Below the pieces are notes generated by a model, which worked only from the letters and a program-made list of their open reading frames with translations, was not told the origin of the DNA and searched no databases. A program made the position numbers and the translations under genes. This document shows positions 1-7,164 of a stretch of DNA of 52,404 nucleotides, one piece after another. The DNA comes from an uncultured Oscillospiraceae bacterium (GTDB taxonomy: Bacteria; Bacillota; Clostridia; Oscillospirales; Oscillospiraceae): positions 1-52,404 of the forward strand of contig CANQMK010000006.1 in assembly GCA_947624895.1 (NCBI GenBank), written 5' to 3'. How positions within the stretch are numbered: position 1 is the first letter of the stretch; each line of letters begins with the position of its first letter.

Positions 1-576
1 GGGGTGGGCATCAAGGTCCGCTACCTCCACCACGATATCGACACCATGGAGCGCCAGGAGATCGTCCGGGACCTGCGGCTGGGGGTGTTCCACGTCATCG
101 TGGGCATCAACCTCCTCCGGGAGGGGCTGGACCTGCCGGAGGTGAGCCTGGTGGCCATTCTGGACGCGGACAAGGAGGGTTTTTTGCGCTCCGAGACGTC
201 TCTCATCCAGACCATCGGTCGGGCCGCCCGGAACGCCAACGGCCTGGTGGTGATGTACGCCGACGCCGTGACCCCCTCCATGGCCGCCGCCATCGGCGAG
301 ACTCAGCGCCGCCGAGAGAAGCAGGACGCCTTCAACAAGGCCCACGGCATCACCCCCAAGACGGTGGTCAAGCAGGTCCGGGAGGTGCTCAACCTGGCCG
401 AGGACGAGGAGGAGAGCGTCCGGGCCGCCCGGCTGAAGGGCAAGCTGTCCCGGGCCGAGCGGGACAAGCTGGTGGAGAAGCTGGAAAAGGAGATGCGGGA
501 GGCCTCCAAGCGCCTGGAGTTCGAATACGCCGCCGTCCTCCGGGACCAGATCATCGAGCTGCGGGGGAAGAAGTAG
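1..576 (+). CDS. uvrB: UvrABC system protein B, C-terminal part (5' truncated by window)
   Basis: This is the damage-recognition helicase subunit of nucleotide excision repair; it loads on DNA with UvrA and then recruits UvrC. The reading frame is open at the left edge, so only about the last 191 residues are present. They show the end of the second RecA-like helicase domain ([14 protein letters not shown], then QTIGRAARN, the helicase motif VI arginine region) and the C-terminal UVR motif ([19 protein letters not shown]) that contacts UvrC. It ends RGKK and is followed by a long hairpin separating it from the convergent rqcH. Nothing looks damaged. Identification is secure; the start lies outside the window. 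Confidence 0.97.
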   Translation, partial: GVGIKVRYLHHDIDTMERQEIVRDLRLGVFHVIVGINLLREGLDLPEVSLVAILDADKEGFLRSETSLIQTIGRAARNANGLVVMYADAVTPSMAAAIGETQRRREKQDAFNKAHGITPKTVVKQVREVLNLAEDEEESVRAARLKGKLSRAERDKLVEKLEKEMREASKRLEFEYAAVLRDQIIELRGKK

Positions 577-612
577 AGTTATGTAAATTAAATTATGTCA
601 ACCAAACAGACA

Positions 613-650
613 GCGAAGAAGGCGGCGGGGCAACCCGCCGCCTTCTTCGC
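613..650. terminator. Bidirectional hairpin between uvrB and rqcH
   Basis: A perfect 17-bp stem (GCGAAGAAGGCGGCGGG and its complement) closes on a GCAA tetraloop between two convergent genes. A run of six T lies about 10 bases after the stem on the plus strand, so the uridine tract is displaced. The placement and stem strength still argue for a shared terminator. Confidence 0.75.
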
Positions 651-651
651 G

Positions 652-2247
652 TCACGGTAGTTTTTTCGGTTCGGCTAAAAGGGTCTGGTAGGTGGTGTAG
701 ACCACCATACCCGGCTTGGCGCCGCGGGGCTTTTTCACGTATTTCACCGGGGTGTAGTCCACCGGCACCTTGGCCCCCGCCTCCCGGGCCTGGGAGTACC
801 AGGCGGCCAGCTGGGCGGCCTCCAGGACGCTCTGGGGGTCGGCCTCCGCCCCGTCCAGGCAGAGGATCACGTGGGAGCCGTGGATCTTCTGGACGTGGAG
901 CCACAGGTCCCCTCGCCCCGCCAGCTTGGTGGTGAGGCGGTCGTTCTGGGTGTTGTTCTTCCCCACCAGCACCTTGAGGCCTCGGCTGGTGGTGAACTCC
1001 AGGGGCTTGGACTGGGTCTTCATCTCCTTTTTGGCGTTCCGGGGGCGGCGGAGGTAGCCCTCCCCCTCCAGCTCCGCCCGGATGTCCAGCAGGTCCCGGT
1101 CCCCCTCGGCCAGCAGAATGCTCTCCAGCACGCTGTCCAGGTAGTCCAGGTCCGCCTTCCCCCGGGCGATCTGGGCGGTGAGGACCTCCTCGGCGGTCTT
1201 GGCCTTGGCGTAGTCCTTGTAGTATTTGGCGGCGTTCTGCTGGGGGGTAAGCAGGGGGTCCAGAGAGACGGCCAGCGTCCCCCCGTCGGGGTCGTAGTAG
1301 TTCTCCAGCTCCGCCCCCGCCATCCCCTTGCGCAGGCGGTGGAGGTTGGACATGACCAGGTCCCCCTTCACCCGCAGGCTCTCCCGGTCTTTGGCCTGGG
1401 CCAGCTCCCGGGACTGGTTGCCCACCTTCCGGGCCACCCGCTCCCGCAGGGACTTCACCGTCTTGTAGAGCTCGCCCCCCCGCTGTTTGGCTCGCTGGTC
1501 CCCGGCAGTGTGGGCGTAGAACTCGTCCAGCAGGTGGCCGAAGTCCGGGTAGGGGCGGCTCTCCACCCGGGGTCCGTACTGGAGGATGGGCAGGAAGGAG
1601 AAGTCCTTGGGCTTTCCGTCCTCCACCAGCAGGGTGGGGGTGTACTCCCCCCGGCCGATCCGCTCCAGCAGGCGGGCGGCCTCCTCCTCCGGCTCCTTCC
1701 CCCGGAACTCCAGCTCCCGGCGGATCAGGGGCGGCAGGCCGGGGTGGGGCTCCGGCGGGCGGTAGAAGAGCCCGGGCATCACCGCCCGCTTCCCCGCCGC
1801 CAGGTCCCCCTCCACCCGGCGGGTGCAGGCGAGGATGCGGTCGGCCTCGTCAGTTAACATAAGATTTGTGTGGTTTCCCATGGCCTCCAGCCGGAGGTGA
1901 CGGCGCACCGTGTCCCCCAGCTCGTTGGGGCAGTCGAAGACGAAGGTCAGAATGCGCTCCCCGCTGGGCTGTTGGAGGTCCACCAGCCGCCCGGCGGTGA
2001 GGTGCTTTCGTAAAAGCATACACAGCACCGGGGGCTGGGCGGGATTTTCGTAGTTTACATAAGTAATATGCGCCCGGGCCTGTCCCTGTTCGGCGCACAG
2101 CAGGAGGCGGCAGTTCCCCGCCGGGGCGTGCAGGGCCAGGATCACCTCCGCCCGACCGGGCTGGTAGACCTTGTCCACCCGGGCGCCCAGCAGTTCGCCC
2201 CGCAGTTCCTGGGCCAGAGCGGCCATACAGAGCGCGTCTAAGGCCAT
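652..2247 (-). CDS. rqcH: NFACT-family ribosome quality-control protein RqcH / fibronectin-binding protein A homologue
   Basis: RqcH binds stalled 50S subunits carrying peptidyl-tRNA and recruits tRNA-Ala to add alanine tails for proteolysis; older annotations call it FbpA. The protein has about 531 residues, normal for the family. It starts MALDALCMAALAQEL with the NFACT-N domain, has a central coiled-coil region, and ends with the NFACT-R domain (FTTSRGLKVLVGKNNTQND, then DLWLHVQKIHGSHVIL). The ATG at 2247 is chosen because GGAGG lies 7 nt upstream and because further upstream the frame only shadows the mini-RNase III gene. It overlaps that gene by 10 bases, so the two are co-transcribed and probably translationally coupled. 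Confidence 0.93.
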   Translation of the reverse strand: MALDALCMAALAQELRGELLGARVDKVYQPGRAEVILALHAPAGNCRLLLCAEQGQARAHITYVNYENPAQPPVLCMLLRKHLTAGRLVDLQQPSGERILTFVFDCPNELGDTVRRHLRLEAMGNHTNLMLTDEADRILACTRRVEGDLAAGKRAVMPGLFYRPPEPHPGLPPLIRRELEFRGKEPEEEAARLLERIGRGEYTPTLLVEDGKPKDFSFLPILQYGPRVESRPYPDFGHLLDEFYAHTAGDQRAKQRGGELYKTVKSLRERVARKVGNQSRELAQAKDRESLRVKGDLVMSNLHRLRKGMAGAELENYYDPDGGTLAVSLDPLLTPQQNAAKYYKDYAKAKTAEEVLTAQIARGKADLDYLDSVLESILLAEGDRDLLDIRAELEGEGYLRRPRNAKKEMKTQSKPLEFTTSRGLKVLVGKNNTQNDRLTTKLAGRGDLWLHVQKIHGSHVILCLDGAEADPQSVLEAAQLAAWYSQAREAGAKVPVDYTPVKYVKKPRGAKPGMVVYTTYQTLLAEPKKLP

Positions 2248-2648
2248 TGGGTGTCCTCCATGATGGCGGCGAAGAGCTGGTTGAGCCGCTCCGTCTCCCC
2301 CCGGAGCCACAGCCAGCCGAACAGCGCCTCCAGGGCGGTGGCCCGGGCGTAGTCCTCCCGGCTGGCGTGGGGGGGGATGGTGTGGGGGCTGGCGTTGCGG
2401 CCCCGGCGGAAGACCTCCGCCTCCTCCGGGGTGAGCAACGGCTCCACCACCTGGGTGGCGGCGGCCTGGGCGGGGGCGGAGACGTAGCCCACCGTGGCCT
2501 GGTGGAGCCCCTTGTTGGTGCACTTGCCGTGGAGACAGAGGTAGGAGCGCACCATCAGCTCATACACCCCGTCCCCCATGTGGGCCAGCCCCAGACTGCT
2601 CAGGGCGGCCAGCTGCCCGGGCTGGGCCTGGATGTGAAAGTAGTCCAT
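2238..2648 (-). CDS. mrnC: Mini-ribonuclease III
   Basis: Mini-III is a small RNase III lacking a dsRNA-binding domain; in Bacillus it matures the 23S rRNA ends. The 136-residue protein has the family signatures in order: LAHMGDGVYEL near residue 22 with the catalytic acidic residues, LHQATVGYVSAPAQA, EPLLTPEEAEVFRRGRNA, and YARATALEALFGWLWL. Length and motif spacing match the family. It overlaps the rqcH start. In other Firmicutes it usually sits beside cysS or trmH; here it sits with RNA quality control, which fits its role. Confidence 0.92.
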   Translation of the reverse strand: MDYFHIQAQPGQLAALSSLGLAHMGDGVYELMVRSYLCLHGKCTNKGLHQATVGYVSAPAQAAATQVVEPLLTPEEAEVFRRGRNASPHTIPPHASREDYARATALEALFGWLWLRGETERLNQLFAAIMEDTQWP

Positions 2649-2654
2649 GGCCCC

Positions 2655-3146
2655 TTACCGGCTCATCACGCTGGCCTGGGCGGCGGCCTTGCACCCGGCG
2701 CCGTCCGCGCCGGTGACGTACAGGTGCCCCGCCTCCAGGGCCTGTCCATCGCTGACGGCGGCCCCGGCGGTGGTATCGGTGAGGGAGCCCAGGGCGGTGA
2801 GGGAGCCGGAGACCACCAGCACCTCCCGGCCCGCGCCGGGGGTGAAGCTCTCCCCGGCGGCCAGGTCCTTGGCCTGGAAGGCGGCGCCGGGGGCGGCGGC
2901 CAGGGCGGTCTGCACCGCCGTCTCATACTCCTTCCCGGCGGCGGCCAGCTTCTCGGTCAGCGCCTTCTCGTTGGCCGCCACGGCGGCGTCCACCTCCTGG
3001 TCCAGCTGGGGGCGCAGGACGCTCTCCAGATAGCTCAGGGTGAGCAGGGGGTCCTCCTGGGACCCCTGGGTGGCGGCCAGGGCGGTGACGCCCCCCACGG
3101 TGAGGGCCAGGGCGCACAGCATGGCGGCGGGTCGCATCAGTTTCAT
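2655..3146 (-). CDS. Secreted hypothetical protein with signal peptide
   Basis: I do not recognise a family. The 163-residue product starts MKLMRPAAMLCALALTVGGV, a clear signal peptide with likely cleavage after ALA near residue 25. The body is Ala-rich, with a predicted helix (residues about 45-85, many Glu/Lys) followed by a Gly/Ser/Thr-rich segment (LVVSGSLTALGSLTDTTAG) that looks like beta structure. A good AAAGGAG site precedes the ATG. It lies 6 bp upstream of mrnC in the same direction, so it is probably the first or second gene of that operon. An extracytoplasmic location is inferred from the signal peptide only. Confidence 0.72.
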   Translation of the reverse strand: MKLMRPAAMLCALALTVGGVTALAATQGSQEDPLLTLSYLESVLRPQLDQEVDAAVAANEKALTEKLAAAGKEYETAVQTALAAAPGAAFQAKDLAAGESFTPGAGREVLVVSGSLTALGSLTDTTAGAAVSDGQALEAGHLYVTGADGAGCKAAAQASVMSR

Positions 3147-3204
3147 ATGTACGTCTCCTTTTTTTCATCTCCTTGGGGCCACGGGACGTGGCCCCAAGGG
3201 ACTG

Positions 3205-3570
3205 TCACACAAAGGTCTCTCCGTGCAGACCGAAGCTCACGGCGATGGCCGCGTCCACCTGGTCCATGGCGGCCTCGTCCAGCCGCCCCATCTTCTCCCG
3301 GAGCCGCCGCTTGTCCAGGGTACGGATCTGCTCCAACAGCACCAGGGAGTTCTTGGGCAGACCGTACTGGTGGGCGGACAGCTCGATGTGGGTGGGCATT
3401 TTGGCCTTTCCCGTCTGGGAGGTGATGGCGGCGGCGATGACGGTGGGGCTGTGCTTGTTGCCGGTGTCGTTCTGGATGATGAGCACCGGGCGCACGCCCC
3501 CCTGCTCGCTGCCCACCACCGGGCTCAGGTCGGCGTAGAAGATGTCGCCGCGCTTGACGCTAAGATCCAC
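3205..3570 (-). CDS. ndoA: EndoA/MazF-type mRNA interferase, no antitoxin beside it
   Basis: MazF-family endoribonuclease that cleaves mRNA at short sequences. The 121-residue protein carries the family landmarks: [30 protein letters not shown], the [11 protein letters not shown] strand with the conserved Thr-Ser, and [17 protein letters not shown]. It begins with GTG at 3570 after a weak, close-spaced GAGG. In Bacillus the order is alr, antitoxin gene ndoAI, ndoA. Here alr is upstream in the same direction, but the 203 bp between them hold no antitoxin-sized frame, so the toxin appears to stand alone. Confidence 0.93.
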   Translation of the reverse strand: MDLSVKRGDIFYADLSPVVGSEQGGVRPVLIIQNDTGNKHSPTVIAAAITSQTGKAKMPTHIELSAHQYGLPKNSLVLLEQIRTLDKRRLREKMGRLDEAAMDQVDAAIAVSFGLHGETFV

Positions 3571-3773
3571 TTGTCCTCACACTCCGCGGTCAGTAGTCAC
3601 CGTTCCCGTTTTGGGGCGGGTCCGATCACTAATGATTTTCCCACGGCGCGGCCGGGTTTATACCCCCCGGGGCGAAAAACCGCCGGGGGCGTCCGGCCTC
3701 CCCCTCCGGGGCGGCTCCCCCCGCCGACGCGGGCGGCGGAAGCTCCCCCGAGACAGTGTATGCCCCAGGCCGG

Positions 3774-4886
3774 TCAGAGGTACAGCCGGGGCACCCGGGG
3801 GGCCACGGAGGTGAGCAGCTCATAGCTGATGGTGCCCAGGGCGTCCGACTTCTCCTCCACGGGCAGGGCTTGTCCAAACACCTCCGCCACGTCCCCAGCC
3901 TCCACGCCGGGCAGGTCGGTCACGTCCACCATGCACAGGTCCATGCACACCCGCCCCAGGATGGGGGCCCGCCCCTGGGGGAAGAGCACCTCCATGCGGC
4001 TGGAGAGGCCCCGGTGGAGGCCGTCGGCATAGCCGATGGGCAGCACCGCCACCCGACTCTCCCGGCCCAGCACCTTCGTCCGCCCGTAGCTGATACAGGC
4101 CCCGGCGGGGAGGGTCCGCACCGCCGCCACCCGGGTCCTGACCGTCATCACCGGGATGAGCCCCGGCCCGTCCAGGCCCACGGTGCTCTCGTCGGGGTAG
4201 TGGCCGTAGAGGGCGATGCCGGGCCGGACCATGTCCAGGTGGGTGCAGGGGAAGCGGAGGGTGGCGGCGCTGGCGGCGCAGTGGCACAGGGAGAAACGCC
4301 GCCCCCGGGCGGCCAGGGCATCCCGCAGGTCCAGAAAGTCGGTGAACTGGGCCATGGTGTACGCCTCCGAGCCGTCGGCGTCGGAGAAGTGGGTGAACAG
4401 CCCCTCCGCCTCCAGCCCCGGCAGGGCGCAGGCCGTCAGGATGTCCTCCACCCGTCCCGGCCCCACAAAGCCCAAGCGGCCCATCCCCGTGTCCGCCTTG
4501 ATGTGGACCTTCAGCTCCCGCCCCGCCGCCACGGCGGCCTGGGAGTAGGCCCGGGCGGTGGACAGGTCGAAGAGGGCCTGGGTAAGATCATAGCGGATCA
4601 ACTCCCCCGCCAGCTCCCCAGGGGTGCCCCCCAGGATGAGGATGGGCGTTCGTATGCCGCCCTCCCGCAGTTCGATGGCCTCGGCCAGGCAGGCCACGGC
4701 CAGGTACTCCGCCCCCAGCGTCTCCAGCTTTTTCGCCACCGGCAGGGCACCGTGGCCGTAGGCGTTGGCCTTCACCACGCCCACGAACTTACACCCCGGC
4801 TCCAGGTTGGAGCGCAGGGCCCGGTAGTTGTGCTCCAGGGCGGCCAGGTCCACCTCCGCCCAGGTCCGCGCTTGCGTGATCTCCAT
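3774..4886 (-). CDS. alr: Alanine racemase
   Basis: PLP-dependent racemase giving D-alanine for peptidoglycan. The 370-residue protein shows the PLP lysine motif FVGVVKANAYGHG near residue 37, the MGRLGF and HFSDAD segments, the second catalytic region CISYGRTK with its tyrosine, and the GRVCMD motif of the C-terminal beta domain. The ATG at 4886 follows AAAGGAG at proper spacing; longer upstream frames are shadows of the lipoprotein gene. It lies upstream of ndoA as in other Firmicutes and 32 bp downstream of the lipoprotein gene, so the set 6876-3205 is likely one operon. Confidence 0.96.
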   Translation of the reverse strand: MEITQARTWAEVDLAALEHNYRALRSNLEPGCKFVGVVKANAYGHGALPVAKKLETLGAEYLAVACLAEAIELREGGIRTPILILGGTPGELAGELIRYDLTQALFDLSTARAYSQAAVAAGRELKVHIKADTGMGRLGFVGPGRVEDILTACALPGLEAEGLFTHFSDADGSEAYTMAQFTDFLDLRDALAARGRRFSLCHCAASAATLRFPCTHLDMVRPGIALYGHYPDESTVGLDGPGLIPVMTVRTRVAAVRTLPAGACISYGRTKVLGRESRVAVLPIGYADGLHRGLSSRMEVLFPQGRAPILGRVCMDLCMVDVTDLPGVEAGDVAEVFGQALPVEEKSDALGTISYELLTSVAPRVPRLYL

Positions 4887-4918
4887 GGTATCTCTCTCCT
4901 TTGTATGTGCCGCGCCGG

Positions 4919-5515
4919 TCAGCCCTGGGCGCTCACGCTCTGGAACTGCGTCACCCGCACCGTCGCCACCCGCATCCCGTCGTAGAACAGCTCCCCGGCG
5001 AGGGGGGCGTGGGTCTGGGCGTCGAAGGTGACCACCGCCTCCAGCCCCGTCCCCGGCGGCGTGTCCCCGGAGCGGTAGGTGACCTCCAGGACCCCGTCGG
5101 TCAGGTCCGCCCCGGCAATGTAGCCCCCGCCGATCTGCTCCCACAGGGCGGGGATCGCCTCCAGGGGGGACAGCCCGTCCCCGGTGAGGGGCCCGGTCTC
5201 CAGGCGGAAGCCGTCGTACTCCAGGGCGGTCTTCCCCTGGGCGATCCGGGCGGTGACCCCCCGGACCAGCTCCGGCTCGGTCAGGGTGAGGGTGGCCCCC
5301 TCGTCCTTCCGCCAGGCCACGTCCAGGGCGCAGGAAAAGCTCCGCGCGCCGTACTCGGCGGTGAGGTCCGCCCGACAGGTGACGGCGGTGAACTGGCTGT
5401 ACTCCTCCCGCAGGGCCAGGGCCAGCTCCTCCCCCGCCCCCGCTCCCCCTCTCCCGGCGCAGGCGGCCAGGAAGAGGAGGCTTATCGTCAGTGGAAGCGC
5501 CCGCAAGCGTCCCAC
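4919..5515 (-). CDS. Putative lipoprotein
   Basis: A 198-residue protein with a short lipoprotein signal (MGRLRALPLTISLLFLAAC; lipobox LAAC, Cys near residue 19), so it should be diacylated and held on the outer face of the membrane. The body reads as alternating beta strands (ADLTAEYGARSFSCALDV, ATLTLTEPELV, LEVTYRSGDTP, AVVTFDAQTHAPL), recalling LolA/LppX-like lipid-binding barrels, but I cannot assign a family from sequence alone. It starts with GTG at 5515, 7 nt after AGGAGG. It sits between the NAD(P)H-hydrate dehydratase gene and alr in one orientation. Similar lipoproteins beside alr occur in clostridia, with unknown function. Confidence 0.75.
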   Translation of the reverse strand: MGRLRALPLTISLLFLAACAGRGGAGAGEELALALREEYSQFTAVTCRADLTAEYGARSFSCALDVAWRKDEGATLTLTEPELVRGVTARIAQGKTALEYDGFRLETGPLTGDGLSPLEAIPALWEQIGGGYIAGADLTDGVLEVTYRSGDTPPGTGLEAVVTFDAQTHAPLAGELFYDGMRVATVRVTQFQSVSAQG

Positions 5516-5536
5516 GGCGAACTCCTCCTTGTCAGG

Positions 5537-6391
5537 TCATCCCCCCGCGGCCCGCATGGCCCGGGGCAGGTAGGTCAAAAGGTCTCCGGCGGTCATGGCG
5601 TACTCCCCCAGCTCCTCCGCCGCCAGGTCCCCGGCCAGGCCGTGGAGGTAGACGGCGGCGGTCACCGCCGCCTCCGGCTCCAGCCCCTGGCCCAGCAGGC
5701 CGGCCACCATCCCGGTGAGCACATCCCCCGACCCGCCGGTGGCCATGCCGGGGTTGCCGGTTTGGTTTACATAAATCTTCCCCTCCGGGCAGGCCACCAG
5801 GGTGCGGTGGCCCTTGAGGACCAGGTAGCAGCCGTGGGCCCGGGCGAAGGCCGCGGCCTCCGCCTCCCGGTCCTCGCCCACCGCCCGGCCCAACAGCCGG
5901 GCGAACTCCCCCAGGTGGGGGGTGAGGACGGTGACCCGCCCCCGGCGGCTGTCCAACCCATCTATATGCCCCGCCAGGGCGTTTATGCCATCGGCGTCCA
6001 GCACCAGCGGCGCCTCCACACGCCGGGCCAGCCGCCGGGCGAAGGCCAGGGTGGCGGGGTGGTTCCCCAGGCCGGGGCCCAGGGCCACACAGTCCCGCCC
6101 CCGACAGCGCTCCACCGCCGCCTCCAACTCCCGCTCGGTGAGATAGGGGCCCTCCCCCAGGGGGTAGGGCATGGCGCACAGGCTCTTGGCGGCCACGATG
6201 GGGTAGACCCCTCCGGGCACCCCCAAAAACACCAGTCCCGCCCCCGCCCGCAGAGCGCCCTCCGCGGCCAGACAGGGCGCGCCGGTGTAACCCACGCTCC
6301 CGGCGAAGATGGTCAGCTTTCCGTAGTCCCCCTTGTGGCTCTCCCGCGCCCGCCGGGGCAGGGCGGGCAGGGGGATGGGCAGGGCGCTCAA
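5537..6391 (-). CDS. nnrD: ADP/ATP-dependent NAD(P)H-hydrate dehydratase (YjeF C-terminal domain)
   Basis: This metabolite-repair enzyme dehydrates damaged NAD(P)H hydrate back to NAD(P)H at the expense of ATP or ADP. The 284-residue protein is the carbohydrate-kinase-like domain alone, without the N-terminal epimerase domain seen in fused YjeF. Signatures: KGDYGKLTIFAGS, GAPCLAAEGALRAGAGLV, VLDADGINAL, TPHLGEFARLL, and the nucleotide-binding GNPGMATGGSGDVLTG with the catalytic Asp. The start is TTG at 6391, overlapping the stop of folA as TTGA, after a GGAGGGAG site, so it is coupled to folA. The epimerase (NnrE) must lie elsewhere. Confidence 0.92.
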   Translation of the reverse strand: MSALPIPLPALPRRARESHKGDYGKLTIFAGSVGYTGAPCLAAEGALRAGAGLVFLGVPGGVYPIVAAKSLCAMPYPLGEGPYLTERELEAAVERCRGRDCVALGPGLGNHPATLAFARRLARRVEAPLVLDADGINALAGHIDGLDSRRGRVTVLTPHLGEFARLLGRAVGEDREAEAAAFARAHGCYLVLKGHRTLVACPEGKIYVNQTGNPGMATGGSGDVLTGMVAGLLGQGLEPEAAVTAAVYLHGLAGDLAAEELGEYAMTAGDLLTYLPRAMRAAGG

Positions 6392-6876
6392 GGTTTCTCC
6401 CTCCGCCGGTAGAGGCGGAACCAGAAGGGGTGGCCCTCCGGGGTCTCATAGGGCCCCTCCTCCTCCGCCAGGGCCCAGTCCGGGTGGGCGTCCAGGTCGG
6501 GGAAGAAGGTGTCCGCCGGGAAGGCGGCGTTCACGTAGGTGACCAGCGCCTCGTCGCAGTGGGGCAGCAGCTGGCGGTAGACCTCGCCCCCGCCGATGAC
6601 AAAGCTGTCCGCCGGGGCGGCGGCCAGCAGGCTGTCCAGATCCCGAAAGAGCCTTGCCCCGGGGGGGACCTCCTCCAGCGTCCGGGACAGCACCAGGTTG
6701 TCCCGCCCGGGCAGGGGCTTTCCGCCGGGGAAGCTCTCCAGGGTCTTGCGCCCCAGGATCACCGGGTGGCCCATGGTGCGCTCCTTGAAGCGGCGCATAT
6801 CCAGGGGGTTTCGCAGCAGCAGGCCGCCGTTCCGACCGATGCCCCAGCCCCGCTCCACCGCCACCATCGCCTTCAT
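6388..6876 (-). CDS. folA: Dihydrofolate reductase
   Basis: NADPH-dependent reduction of dihydrofolate for thymidylate and purine synthesis. The 162-residue protein starts MKAMVAVERGWGIGRNGGLL (substrate and Met20-loop region), followed by GHPVILGRKTLESFPGGKPL (the conserved GRKTxES), NLVLSRTL, and DSFVIGGGEVYRQLLP (the GGxxxY cofactor motif). Chromosomal DHFRs have the same length. It is first in the minus-strand operon; a promoter with TATAAT lies about 60 bp upstream. Confidence 0.95.
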   Translation of the reverse strand: MKAMVAVERGWGIGRNGGLLLRNPLDMRRFKERTMGHPVILGRKTLESFPGGKPLPGRDNLVLSRTLEEVPPGARLFRDLDSLLAAAPADSFVIGGGEVYRQLLPHCDEALVTYVNAAFPADTFFPDLDAHPDWALAEEEGPYETPEGHPFWFRLYRRREKP

Positions 6877-6935
6877 CCCGTCCCCTCCTCTCCGCCGCGC
6901 CGCGCCGCAAGAGGCGGGCGACGCGATACACAGTT

Positions 6936-6964
6936 ATTATAGCACAGTTCTTCCCCCCTGCAAA
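6936..6964 (-). promoter_or_regulatory. Sigma-A-type promoter for the folA-nnrD-alr-ndoA run
   Basis: On the minus strand, TTTGCA (6964-6959) is followed after exactly 17 nt by a perfect TATAAT (6941-6936), about 60 nt before the folA start. The -10 is consensus and the -35 has mismatches. Confidence 0.65.
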
Positions 6965-7101
6965 GAGGGAAAAGCCCCCAAAGGCGCGGGCGGGTCATAA
7001 AACACAGGGGGTCGGGGAAACGCGCGATCTCCCGCCGCCCCGTTTCAGACCGCCGTGGGTGGAATATCCCAAGAAGGGCGCCCGGCGGGTAGACCCGGGC
7101 C

Positions 7102-7130
7102 TTGCAAAGGCGAGCGGGAATGGGTATAAT
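7102..7130 (+). promoter_or_regulatory. Sigma-A-type promoter for the AAA+ gene
   Basis: TTGCAA (7102-7107), a 17-nt spacer, and TATAAT (7125-7130), 35 nt before the GTG start at 7165. Spacing and -10 are consensus. Confidence 0.7.
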
Positions 7131-7164
7131 GGCGGTAAAGCACCTGATATGAATAGGAAGGGAT

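Noticed and set aside
871..1857. A 328-codon plus-strand frame opposite rqcH
   Set aside because: Antisense shadow of rqcH with repetitive Val/Gly/Leu composition and no recognisable motif.
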